Part shown: piece after piece, positions 45,253-52,804 of the stretch
Layout: every line of letters starts with the position of its first letter
Numbering within the stretch: position 1 is the first letter of the stretch
Origin: Sporomusa sphaeroides DSM 2875
GTDB taxonomy: Bacteria; Bacillota; Negativicutes; Sporomusales; Sporomusaceae
Direction: 5' to 3'
Assembly: GCF_001941975.2 (NCBI RefSeq)
Contig: NZ_CP146991.1
Span: forward strand, 2,404,524 to 2,468,523
DNA: 64,000 nt
Position numbers and translations under genes: made by a program
Notes under the pieces: model-generated
The model's input: the letters and a program-made list of their open reading frames with translations, nothing else
What the model was told of the DNA's origin: nothing
Database searches by the model: none

Positions 45253-45685
45253 TTTCAATCACCTCAATACTATCACCACTCGCAATCTTACCGCCTGCCA
45301 CAACAATGGCAAAGATGCCTTCCTTCGGCATAACACAATCACCGGCCTGGTAATAGATATTGCAGCGAGTGTGACATTCCTTGCCAATTTGACTGACTTC
45401 GAGCAAAGTATCGCCGATCTTAAGCTTGGTGCCGATCGGCAAAACCGGCAGGTTTAATCCCTGGGTCGTTATATTTTCGGCAAAATCTCCAGGATGAACA
45501 TCAAGCCCCATTTGCCGCATCTTTTCAATGCTTTCTAATGCCAGCAAACTTACCTGACGGTGCTTAAACCCGGCATGAGCGTCTCCTTCAAGTCCCAGAC
45601 CGACAAGCAAATTCGCCTGTCTGACATCTTTTTTACGTTCCCCTTTGTTTTTGCTGGTACAAACAGCTACAATTTTACCCTGCAT
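45245..45685 (-). CDS. MOSC domain protein
   Basis: 146 residues from the ATG at 45685 with GAGGATAA ahead. MOSC fold: DVRQANLLVGLGLEGDAHAGFKHRQVSLLA near residue 25-55, GDFAENITTQGLNL near 80, and the cysteine in GKECHTRCNIYY near 115. Such small MOSC proteins are linked to sulfur carriage or Moco handling. Position between moaC and mog supports a Moco role. Confidence 0.88.
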   Translation of the reverse strand: MQGKIVAVCTSKNKGERKKDVRQANLLVGLGLEGDAHAGFKHRQVSLLALESIEKMRQMGLDVHPGDFAENITTQGLNLPVLPIGTKLKIGDTLLEVSQIGKECHTRCNIYYQAGDCVMPKEGIFAIVVAGGKIASGDSIEVIENV

Positions 45686-45686
45686 T

Positions 45687-46166
45687 TTATTTATCCTCCC
45701 TGACATAGTCGCCGCTTTTGCCGCCTGATTTAGCCGCCAGGCGGACATATTCAATTGTCATGCCTTTATCAACGGCTTTACACATATCATAAATGGTTAA
45801 GGCAGCCACTGAAACCGCTGTAAGTGCCTCCATCTCCACTCCGGTTTTGCCGGTGGTCTTGACAATGGCTTTAATATCAATCACACTTGCCGTATCATCA
45901 ATAACAAATTCAAGATTAACTCCTGTCAATAGCAGCGGGTGACACATCGGAATTAAATCCCAGGTCCGTTTGGCACCCATGACTCCGGCTACCTGGGCCA
46001 CTCCTAAGACATCACCTTTACCCATTGCCCCTTGTTTTATCAGTGCAAGCGTGGCAGGCTCCATGCTAATCCGGCCTTCTGCTACGGCCTCCCGCTTTGT
46101 TTCCTCTTTCACGGTGACATCAACCATGCGGGCTTTACCGCAATTGTTGAAATGTGTAAGCCCCAC
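45687..46166 (-). CDS. moaC: Cyclic pyranopterin monophosphate synthase
   Basis: 159 residues. Converts the MoaA product to cPMP. Motifs: [20 protein letters not shown] near residue 14, [21 protein letters not shown] near 72, [23 protein letters not shown] near 113 and KSGGKSGDY near the end. GTG start behind AAGGGGATA. First gene of the operon with MOSC and mog; moaA and mobB lie 2.5 kb away on the same strand. Confidence 0.94.
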   Translation of the reverse strand: MGLTHFNNCGKARMVDVTVKEETKREAVAEGRISMEPATLALIKQGAMGKGDVLGVAQVAGVMGAKRTWDLIPMCHPLLLTGVNLEFVIDDTASVIDIKAIVKTTGKTGVEMEALTAVSVAALTIYDMCKAVDKGMTIEYVRLAAKSGGKSGDYVREDK

Positions 46167-46339
46167 TTCTATATCCCCTTCCTCAGCTGCTGCTTGAATT
46201 GCTCCTGGTCTGCCCAGTACTGTTTTTCATACTTATAAAATTTGCCATTTGTTTAACAATTCCTGCAATATTTTAGTATCATTTTTATGTCACATTTCTA
46301 TTACTATTTTATAAATAAGAAAAACCGCTAATGCACTGC

Positions 46340-46419
46340 TTACAACCGTCAACATTTTTGAGGTGCGGGCGGCCGTTATGCATAGGCGGAGGTTAAGCGC
46401 CGGCGGCGCAGCGTTGTAA
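46340..46419. repeat. GC-rich palindromic element
   Basis: TTACAACC at 46340 and GTTGTAA at 46413-46419 bound a GC-rich stretch with internal complementary segments (GGTGCGGGCGGCCG, GGCGGAGG, GCGCCGGCGGCGC). It is far richer in GC than the AT-rich sequence to its left. No second copy is in this window. The 46167-46480 gap otherwise holds only the moaC upstream region and the terminator below. Confidence 0.35.
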
Positions 46420-46423
46420 AGTC

Positions 46424-46455
46424 AAGGAGCCCTGGCAAAATCTGCCGGGCTCCCA
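46424..46455 (-). terminator. Terminator after the alcohol dehydrogenase gene
   Basis: GGAGCCCtGGCA and TGCCGGGCTCC form the stem (about 46426-46454); on the minus strand it is followed by TTGACTTT. It is 26 bases past the alcohol dehydrogenase stop. Confidence 0.65.
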
Positions 46456-46480
46456 TATGTCTTATACGGCTTTCGTTTAT

Positions 46481-47641
46481 TTAAATGGCAGCTCTGTAGA
46501 TAGCCTCAATTTCTTCTTGCGTGGCTTGTTTCGGATTACTTAGACCACAGACATCTTTAAGCGCATTAGCGGCAAGAGTCGGAATATCGCTTTCCTTAAA
46601 CCCCTTGAGGTCTTTCAAGCCTGCTGGAATACCGATGTCGGCAGAAAGTTCCCGAATGGCGGTAAGTGCGGCTGCGGCAGCATCTGCCGAAGATAATCCT
46701 GTAACATCCTTACCCATTGCCTTGGCGATATCAACAAATCTTTCAGGAACAACTTTCGCATTATAGTCTTCCACGGCCGGAAGCAAAATAGCATTGCAGA
46801 CACCATGAGGCAGATCATAGAATCCACCAAGCTGATGGGCCATGGCGTGTACATATCCCAGGCTGGCGTTATTGAAAGCGATGCCGGCAAGATATTCGGC
46901 ATATGTCATCATTTCTCTGGCTTCCATATCATTGCCGTTAGCAACTGCTCTTCTTAAATAGCCGGAAATCAATTCTATTGCCTTGAGGGCGGCACAATCG
47001 GTGACCGGGGTAGCAATTGTGGATACATAAGCTTCTACTGCGTGGGTCAGTGCATCCATACCGGTGGCAGCAGTAAGAGCCGGCGGCATAGCAACCATTA
47101 ATTCCGCATCATCAACAGCGATAACTGCCGTTGTATGCCAGTCAACAATGGCCATTTTTACATGCCGGCTTTCATCGGTAATGATACAGAAGCGGGTCAT
47201 CTGGCTGGCGGTACCAGAGGTTGTGTTAACCGCAATCAGCGGCATTTGAGGTTTGGCTGATTTATTAAGACCTTCGTAGTCTTCAATCTTGCCGCCGTTA
47301 GCAGCAACAATGGCAATACCTTTTGCACAGTCATGAGGCGAACCACCGCCAAAAGATATAACGAAATCACATTTATTGTCCTGAAGTAATTTCAAGCCAT
47401 CATTAACATTAGTAACGGTTGGGTTAGGCTGAGCACCGTCAAAAATAACATAGGCTACGCCAATTTTGTCAAGCACATCGGTAAGTTTTTTGGTAAGTTG
47501 AATTTGGACAAGAACTTTATCGCTAACAATTAACGCCTTCTTAAAGCCCATCGGCTTAATATAATCAGCGATATCCTCAAGGCAGCCAACCCCCATCAGG
47601 GATACCGGAGGCATAAAATAACCATAAGATTTTTTCGTCAT
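46481..47641 (-). CDS. Iron-containing alcohol dehydrogenase
   Basis: 386 residues, group III metal-dependent dehydrogenase. NAD-binding [14 protein letters not shown] near residue 97, metal ligands in [14 protein letters not shown] near 195 and [22 protein letters not shown] near 265. Interconverts alcohols and aldehydes (ethanol, butanol or 1,3-propanediol type); substrate not determinable. Start behind GAGAGGAG. The upstream region holds a sigma54-type promoter and a large dyad, so expression probably needs an enhancer-binding activator. Terminator follows directly. Confidence 0.93.
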   Translation of the reverse strand: MTKKSYGYFMPPVSLMGVGCLEDIADYIKPMGFKKALIVSDKVLVQIQLTKKLTDVLDKIGVAYVIFDGAQPNPTVTNVNDGLKLLQDNKCDFVISFGGGSPHDCAKGIAIVAANGGKIEDYEGLNKSAKPQMPLIAVNTTSGTASQMTRFCIITDESRHVKMAIVDWHTTAVIAVDDAELMVAMPPALTAATGMDALTHAVEAYVSTIATPVTDCAALKAIELISGYLRRAVANGNDMEAREMMTYAEYLAGIAFNNASLGYVHAMAHQLGGFYDLPHGVCNAILLPAVEDYNAKVVPERFVDIAKAMGKDVTGLSSADAAAAALTAIRELSADIGIPAGLKDLKGFKESDIPTLAANALKDVCGLSNPKQATQEEIEAIYRAAI

Positions 47642-47858
47642 TATTCAAACTCCTCTCGTTATTTAAGTTTTTTTCACCAAATAGCTTAACCAAAGCAACT
47701 CACCGAACCGGGACATCTTGCAAAATATTGAACTACGCTAACTAATTCACCTCCTGGTGGCAAAATTTCGGAGTCCATATCCCGAACTTTAGTTGGATGT
47801 TGGACTAAGGGAGGACGAAGCCACTTTTCCCGGTATCGTAAATCACACTCATATATAT

Positions 47859-47874
47859 CGCAACTTTCATGCCA
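47859..47874 (-). promoter_or_regulatory. Sigma54-type promoter of the alcohol dehydrogenase gene
   Basis: On the minus strand TGGCATGAAAGTTGCG matches the -24/-12 consensus: GG (47873-47872) and GC (47861-47860) are exactly 10 bases apart. Transcription would start near 47848 and leave a leader of about 200 bases before the ATG, in which I see no ORF or terminator. The rest of the 47642-48204 gap is AT-rich. Confidence 0.65.
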
Positions 47875-47967
47875 ATGTATGTATTATTGTAAATATATAG
47901 TAATTAAAGCTTTTTTTACCATGGTAATAAGTTTATTTTTTCACGATTGTTAAGAAGGTGTGACATT

Positions 47968-48010
47968 TGTGTCTTGCTGTGTTACATGTATATCACACTT
48001 AGATGACACA
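47968..48010. promoter_or_regulatory. Nested dyad, probable enhancer-binding site
   Basis: TGTGTC-n4-TGTGT-n11-CACAC-n5-GACACA forms two nested inverted repeats around TTACATGTATAT. It lies about 95-135 bases upstream of the -24 element, the usual distance for a sigma54 activator site. Confidence 0.5.
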
Positions 48011-48204
48011 ATACCATTACTAAAAGCCACAATCATAAAATGTGTACCCTCAACAGGTTACTTGATAAAAAACATGCCCCTAATGAAACAAAAAATCAGC
48101 AGCCTAATGACAGTAACAATCCCAGCAGGATAAATTCGGTACAACCGGTTTACCCATTTGCTGGCTGCCCTGCCTTAGGCTGCCTGTATAAAGCATATGA
48201 AACT

Positions 48205-48570
48205 TTATTTATTATGCAACATCACCAGTTTACGGGTCGCTATAATCCATCTGTCAGCAGCCTGTTTGGCTTTAGCATAATTGGAATACCAGATATTAAT
48301 CTTAATTTCCTCACGTTCACCATCTGGAATTACAGCAAAGCCGGAAATGTGATATCCTGTCTGACCGGCCGTAATCTCAACCATCATGGCATCTAAGGTA
48401 TCAGGATACACAAGATTGGCATATGGCTCATAATAAATGGCACATTCAAAGCCTTCCCGCATATTTTTATTTGCCTGCTCTACCCAGAGTGCATGATGGG
48501 AAAAAGCAACATTACGAATCGAGGGTTCAATGGTATATAACGTAGAAATACCGTGAAAAGGTCTTGTCAA
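48205..48570 (-). CDS. Hypothetical protein
   Basis: 121 residues starting at a TTG that follows AAGAAGGTG by six bases; the longer frame to 48600 has no ribosome binding site. Soluble, no membrane helix or cysteine cluster. It opens TRPFHGISTLYTIEPSIRNVAFS; the middle (YEPYANLVYPDTLDAMMVEITAGQ) and end (IWYSNYAKAKQAADRWIIA) are recognisable blocks but I cannot name the family. It lies between the divergently spaced Moco blocks, on the same strand as moaA. Confidence 0.6.
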   Translation of the reverse strand: MTRPFHGISTLYTIEPSIRNVAFSHHALWVEQANKNMREGFECAIYYEPYANLVYPDTLDAMMVEITAGQTGYHISGFAVIPDGEREEIKINIWYSNYAKAKQAADRWIIATRKLVMLHNK

Positions 48571-48699
48571 AATCCGCACCTTCTTTGTTAATTGCTGCAA
48601 CTTTTACTCTAATCGCTTTACATTAGGCCCCGGCTGCCATAAGTTTTTTAAAAAAGAATAATTTTTCGACCTTAACAGTATAAGAGTCCTGTACCTGAA

Positions 48700-49680
48700 T
48701 TATCCGCCTATCTGTGACATTTTTCGAAAAAAATTCGTCGGGTTGCCCGAATTTGACAAAGTATGACCTTCCGGTTTGCTCGTAATGATGGCATAAAATA
48801 ATTTTGCAATTTCATCATCACCAGCCCCACTGCGAAGAGCCTCCTTAATATCTACTTCTTGATTTGACAACAGACAGGGCTTAATCTTTCCGTCTGCTGT
48901 CAGGCGAATCCTGTTGCAGGCACCGCAAAAGTGTTCCGATATGGGGGTTATAAAGCCGAAGGAGCCTTTGGCCTGTGGCAGGCAAAAATATTTTGCAGGA
49001 CCGTTGCCATGAATATCCAAAGTTGGCTTCAAAGTTCCACGACCTGAGGAATTAATCATTTTTTTGATTTCGGCAATACTGGGGCCCGGGCCAACCCGCG
49101 CATCCCCAATCGGCATATATTCAATAAACCGGATAGATACCGGCTCGCGATGTATCAGATCGACAAAATACGCTACATCGTATTTCGAGATTATGTTAGT
49201 CAACACAACATTAAGCTTTACCGGCATCAAGCCTACCGCTAAGGCGGTTTGTATTCCTTTGATGACTGCAGCAACATCGCCACCGCCGGTAATGCATCTG
49301 AACCGTTCCGGATCAATGGTGTCAAGACTGATATTCACCCGTTTTAAACCAGCGGCTTTTAGCTCACCAGCCATTCCGGCAAGCAGGCTGCCATTGGTGG
49401 TCAAAGATATATCGGTTATCGTATTCAGGTCGGCAATGCTGCGGATAAACCCGGTAATTCCCCGCCGCACCAGCGGCTCACCGCCTGTTAAGCGAATTTT
49501 GCTAATACCATGCTGACTGAGAACCCGGATTACCCGGAACATTTCTTCATAACTGAGAATATCATCATGGCTAAGCATGGGAACGCCTTGTTCTGGCATA
49601 CAATAAGCACAGCGAAAATTACAGCGGTCGGTTACCGAAACCCGTAAATAATTGATTTGGCGATTATGTCCGTCATGCAC
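48700..49680 (-). CDS. moaA: GTP 3',8-cyclase (radical SAM)
   Basis: First step of molybdenum cofactor synthesis. 326 residues: radical SAM motif CNFRCAYC near residue 20 (RVSVTDRCNFRCAYCMPE), GGEPLVRRG near 68, and the C-terminal second cluster CGACNRIRLTADGKIKPCL near 252-270. The usual C-terminal double-glycine tail is present as QIGG. GTG start 9 bases after AAAGGA. It follows mobB by 16 bases. Confidence 0.95.
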   Translation of the reverse strand: MHDGHNRQINYLRVSVTDRCNFRCAYCMPEQGVPMLSHDDILSYEEMFRVIRVLSQHGISKIRLTGGEPLVRRGITGFIRSIADLNTITDISLTTNGSLLAGMAGELKAAGLKRVNISLDTIDPERFRCITGGGDVAAVIKGIQTALAVGLMPVKLNVVLTNIISKYDVAYFVDLIHREPVSIRFIEYMPIGDARVGPGPSIAEIKKMINSSGRGTLKPTLDIHGNGPAKYFCLPQAKGSFGFITPISEHFCGACNRIRLTADGKIKPCLLSNQEVDIKEALRSGAGDDEIAKLFYAIITSKPEGHTLSNSGNPTNFFRKMSQIGG

Positions 49681-49696
49681 AGCAATCAGTCCTTTG

Positions 49697-50191
49697 CTAT
49701 TTCATTTTCAACACATTTTTTTCTAGGAAGTCAGCCATAGCTGACGGATCATCAAGGGCAAAATGCGACACATCCTGATAAAGAACGGTATCGCTCACTA
49801 CAGCAAGCAGCTCCGGCTTATTGCCAAGCGGAAGATGGCCTGCTGCCTGACGATACACTTCAATCTTTGACTTAGCCTCTTGTTTATAGCCTTCGGTAAA
49901 GATTATATCCACATTATCAATGTAACTAATCACCCGGTCAAGTGACAGTTCCTGGTCACTTTTTCGCATCATGGCAAATTTATTCGGCGAAGCCAGACAA
50001 ACGATATCTGCCCCTGCCTGAGCGTGCCGCCAAGTGTCTTTTCCGGGATGATCCAGTTCAACATTATCGGTATGGTGATGCTTAATAACCGCCAGCCGGT
50101 ATCCCCGGCGTTTAAGCTCTGCAATTAGTTTTTCCAAATAGGTTGTCTTACCACTATTTGACCGCCCTACCACAGAAATTACCGGAATCAT
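49697..50191 (-). CDS. mobB: Molybdopterin-guanine dinucleotide biosynthesis protein B
   Basis: P-loop GTP-binding protein aiding MGD cofactor synthesis. 164 residues: VVGRSNSGKTTYLEKLI near residue 6 (Walker A), VIKHHHTDNVELDHPGKDTWRHAQAGAD near 36, and IIFTEGYKQEAKSKIEV near 98. Start behind GGAGCGC. It makes an operon with moaA, suggesting the organism uses an MGD-type molybdo- or tungstoenzyme such as formate dehydrogenase (inference). Confidence 0.93.
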   Translation of the reverse strand: MIPVISVVGRSNSGKTTYLEKLIAELKRRGYRLAVIKHHHTDNVELDHPGKDTWRHAQAGADIVCLASPNKFAMMRKSDQELSLDRVISYIDNVDIIFTEGYKQEAKSKIEVYRQAAGHLPLGNKPELLAVVSDTVLYQDVSHFALDDPSAMADFLEKNVLKMK

Positions 50192-50382
50192 TTGTTAGCG
50201 CTCCTTTATTACCCACTATTATTATAGTTTAAAAATTCTTCATTTTATCCAATTAACCTTCTTTTGCAAACCATATTTTGGAATCTTATTGCCTGGATTG
50301 CATAAACTACCTGCGCATAGCAGGAATTTATCAGGCCATGGTGTAAAAATACTATAGCGAGTATCCTTGTGGAGGTGTATTT

Positions 50383-51048
50383 ATGATTACCCTAAAATTT
50401 TATGGACATGCTTGTTTTACCGTAACTCACAAAAATACAACCCTGCTGTTTGATCCTTTTTTTACCGGTAATCCTGCCAATCCTGCCAGCCCGGATGAGA
50501 TTAATTGCAATTACATTCTGGTCAGTCACGGTCATGGCGACCATCTTGGCGATACTATCGCCATTGCCAAGCGCACAGGCGCCACCGTTATTGGTACGGC
50601 TGAACTGGCCGCTCTGGCAGAACAACAAAACTGTGCCAATATCAGCATGCATCTGGGCGGCAAACGCTCCTTTGATTTTGGCTATGTCCGGATAACGCCT
50701 GCCTTCCATGGTGCGGGCATCCCTGGTGGACATGCTGCCGGGTTTATTGTCAGTTTCTTTGGCAAAACCCTCTATTTCGCCGGTGACACGGCACTTTTCG
50801 GCGACATGGCACTCCTGGGTCGCCTGGAGAAAATCGACTACGCCCTGCTGCCGATTGGCGATAATTATACCATGGGGCCTGATGACGCTGTGGAAGCCGT
50901 CAAACTGCTCCAGCCACAGGCAGTAATTCCCATGCACTATAATACCTGGCCGGTTATTGCCCAATCGCCGGAAGCTTTTAAGGAGAAAATTACGGCGATG
51001 AACATTCCTGTACATATTATGAACCCAGGTGAAAGTATGGATTTATAG
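50383..51048 (+). CDS. UPF0173-type metal-dependent hydrolase
   Basis: 221 residues, metallo-beta-lactamase fold. Starts MITLKFYGHACFTVTHKN, zinc motif ILVSHGHGDHLGDTIA near residue 45, TPAFHGAGIPGGHAAGF near 105, YFAGDTALFGDM near 128, and PMHYNTWPVI near 185. Function of the family is unproven. GGAGGTG lies 8 bases ahead. Monocistronic, ending at a strong terminator. Confidence 0.9.
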   Translation: MITLKFYGHACFTVTHKNTTLLFDPFFTGNPANPASPDEINCNYILVSHGHGDHLGDTIAIAKRTGATVIGTAELAALAEQQNCANISMHLGGKRSFDFGYVRITPAFHGAGIPGGHAAGFIVSFFGKTLYFAGDTALFGDMALLGRLEKIDYALLPIGDNYTMGPDDAVEAVKLLQPQAVIPMHYNTWPVIAQSPEAFKEKITAMNIPVHIMNPGESMDL

Positions 51049-51060
51049 CCCGGAAAAAGC

Positions 51061-51101
51061 AAACAAGCCTGCTGTCAAAAGCAACTGACAGCAGGCTTGT
51101 T
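51061..51101. terminator. Bidirectional terminator
   Basis: AAACAAGCCTGCTGTC (51061-51076) pairs with GACAGCAGGCTTGTTT (51087-51102), followed by GTTTTATT. It lies between the convergent hydrolase and acetyltransferase genes. Confidence 0.8.
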
Positions 51102-51144
51102 TGTTTTATTCCAATAGAAAGGCTCAGCACAAGCTGAGTTTTCT

Positions 51145-51597
51145 TTATAATTCTTTAACCATGGCAATCTCATCACAGTTGGGAAATTTAGGACAGTTGA
51201 TACATTCTTTCCACATTTTTTGCGGTACACTGTCTTTCTCCACTTCTTTAAAGCCCAGCTTTCGGAAAAATCCCGGCTGATAGGTTAAGGCAAATAAGGT
51301 TTTAACGCCAAGTTCTTTCGCTTCTTCGGTAAGTTTCTCCACAATCGTGCGCCCAATACCAGTCTTTATCTTGCTGGGATGGACAGCCAGCGCCCGGATC
51401 TCGGCTAACTCGTCCCATACCAAATGCAAAGCCGCAACTCCGACAACCTTTCCGTCCTCTTCGGCCAGGACAAATTCCCGCAATCCTTCATACAGGGTAT
51501 TACGCGAGCGTGCCAGCATAAGCCCCTGCTGAGCATACTCATTAATCAATTTCAGGATGCTTTCCACATCACTAAATGTCGCTTTACGAAAAATCAT
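51145..51597 (-). CDS. GNAT N-acetyltransferase (ArgA-like)
   Basis: 150 residues, GNAT fold: IFRKATFSDVESILKLINEYAQQGLMLARS at the start, AEIRALAVHPSKIKTGIGRTIVEKL (acetyl-CoA loop) near residue 70-95 and LTYQPGFFRKLGFKEVEKD near 108-126. This resembles the short stand-alone N-acetylglutamate synthases. The end CINCPKFPNCDE has three cysteines, seen in this ArgA-like branch. No arginine genes are adjacent, so the substrate is tentative. Confidence 0.85.
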   Translation of the reverse strand: MIFRKATFSDVESILKLINEYAQQGLMLARSRNTLYEGLREFVLAEEDGKVVGVAALHLVWDELAEIRALAVHPSKIKTGIGRTIVEKLTEEAKELGVKTLFALTYQPGFFRKLGFKEVEKDSVPQKMWKECINCPKFPNCDEIAMVKEL

Positions 51598-51656
51598 AGC
51601 CCATCCCCCTAACCATTTGTATTATTATACATCATATTTAATTTTTATACAACATC

Positions 51657-52292
51657 CTACTTAGCATTACTGCTTGGACACAAATGCTGCAAAAAGCAAT
51701 CCCTACACAACGGTTTTGCTGCCTTGCAGACTTTGCGTCCATGCCAGATGAGCCAGTGGTGGGCATCTCCCCATTTTTCTTTGGGAATAGCGCGCATAAG
51801 CCCTTGCTCAACAGCCAGCGGCGTATCACCCATTGCCAGCTTAAGCCGGTTAGCCACCCGGAATACATGGGTATCCACTGCAATGGCAGGCACACCAAAT
51901 AATTGGCTTATCACAACATTGGCGGTTTTCCGCCCCACTCCGGGCAGTTTGAGTAAATCCTCAAATTTTTCCGGCACTTGTCCGCCATATTCCCGGCACA
52001 ATATCTCACAGGTTGCAAGAATATTTTTCGCTTTACTGCGAAATAAGCCACAATCCCTGATTGCTGCTTCAAGCCCGTCCTGCCCCAACTCAAGAATTTT
52101 TTCCGGTGTATTATAACGGGGAAACATCCGCGCCGTGATAATATTCACCCTGGTATCTGTACACTGAGCTGATAACACTACGGCAATCAAAAGTTCAAAC
52201 GCCGTAGTGTAATTCAGCGCAGTAGTAGTATCGCTATAATATTGCTCCAATAATGCAAGCATCTCTTGTTTAATTGCTTTAGTTATGCGCAC
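51657..52292 (-). CDS. nth: Endonuclease III
   Basis: DNA glycosylase/AP lyase removing oxidised pyrimidines. 211 residues: AQCTDTRVNIITARMF near residue 43, helix-hairpin-helix LPGVGRKTANVVISQLFG near 112 with the catalytic Lys, AVDTHVFRVANRL near 132 with the catalytic Asp, and the [4Fe-4S] loop CKAAKPLCRDCFLQHLC near 190-206. GTG start at 52292 lies 8 bases after GGAGG; a TTG at 52307 is too close. Confidence 0.94.
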   Translation of the reverse strand: MRITKAIKQEMLALLEQYYSDTTTALNYTTAFELLIAVVLSAQCTDTRVNIITARMFPRYNTPEKILELGQDGLEAAIRDCGLFRSKAKNILATCEILCREYGGQVPEKFEDLLKLPGVGRKTANVVISQLFGVPAIAVDTHVFRVANRLKLAMGDTPLAVEQGLMRAIPKEKWGDAHHWLIWHGRKVCKAAKPLCRDCFLQHLCPSSNAK

Positions 52293-52506
52293 AGTCTGTG
52301 CCTCCAATCCGGAAGAAATCTTATTTGATGGGATTTATTATAAAGTATATAAGCAACAATTGTCAGTGTCAATTTATTTCCGCTAATGCCCGCGTCTTTC
52401 CCAGAGGCAGTCTGGATTAGTTTAAGATTTTTTGTGTACATTTGTATTAATTTCATACTACATCAATTACACGAAAATTAAATTTATCCTATTTTCCATT
52501 CTTGTG

Positions 52507-52534
52507 TTGACAGTGCCAATTTCTCTGGTATAAT
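52507..52534 (+). promoter_or_regulatory. Promoter of the aromatic leader peptide and second DAHP synthase
   Basis: TTGACA (52507-52512), 16-base spacer, TATAAT (52529-52534). Both hexamers match consensus exactly. Transcription would begin near 52541, about 33 bases before the leader peptide ATG. The sequence from 52293 to here is AT-rich and featureless. Confidence 0.85.
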
Positions 52535-52573
52535 GAATACATGATTTAAAATTAGCCATGACAGGTGATCAAC

Positions 52574-52699
52574 ATGAAACTAAGTGCTATTAATTTATAT
52601 GCAAATCAATACTTTTTCTTTTTTGCTTGGGCCAGCTTTTTTGGCGCAGGCTTTTTTGCATACGATAAATTAATACATGTTTCACCGTTGAGTCCTTAA
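52574..52699 (+). CDS. Aromatic-rich leader peptide (attenuator)
   Basis: An ORF of 41 codons, from ATG at 52574 (AGGTG nearby at 52563) to TAA at 52697. The sequence contains NQYFFFFAWASFF then GAGFFAY: within 18 codons (13-30) eight Phe, two Tyr and one Trp. It lies between a consensus promoter and an intrinsic terminator that precedes a DAHP synthase gene. This is the layout of ribosome-mediated attenuation, where stalling at scarce aromatic codons prevents termination. A small membrane protein is the alternative, because the same stretch is hydrophobic. The codon clustering, the terminator and the enzyme downstream favour a leader peptide. Confidence 0.75.
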   Translation: MKLSAINLYANQYFFFFAWASFFGAGFFAYDKLIHVSPLSP

Positions 52700-52713
52700 T
52701 AATAAACATAACC

Positions 52714-52768
52714 GGTTGCTATGATAGCAAACCTAAGGCTCAATGAGCCTTAGGTTTTTTATTTTTAA
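52714..52768 (+). promoter_or_regulatory. Attenuator: alternative hairpins and terminator
   Basis: Terminator: AACCTAAGGCTC (52730-52741) and GAGCCTTAGGTT (52745-52756), 12 perfect pairs with a three-base loop, then TTTTATTTTT. Just upstream GGTTGC (52714-52719) can pair with GCAAACC (52727-52733), which uses the first bases of the terminator arm, so the two hairpins compete. The overlap is only four bases, so the antitermination strength is uncertain. Confidence 0.7.
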
Positions 52769-52804
52769 TTATAATAAATATTAAAATTTCAGGAGGCGTT
52801 ATCT

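Noticed and set aside
45687-46480. Possible molybdenum cofactor riboswitch upstream of moaC
   Set aside because: The region is AT-rich apart from the GC-rich palindrome farther away; I could not fit the Moco aptamer layout, and the palindrome lies distal to the gene start.
48040-48396. A 118-codon + strand frame
   Set aside because: It overlaps the better supported minus strand gene at 48205-48570, lacks a ribosome binding site, and has low-complexity composition.
49064-49516. A 150-codon + strand frame inside moaA
   Set aside because: Antisense shadow of the radical SAM gene.
50392-51015. A 207-codon minus strand frame opposite the UPF0173 gene
   Set aside because: The + strand frame carries the metallo-beta-lactamase motifs and a strong ribosome binding site; the minus strand frame has neither.
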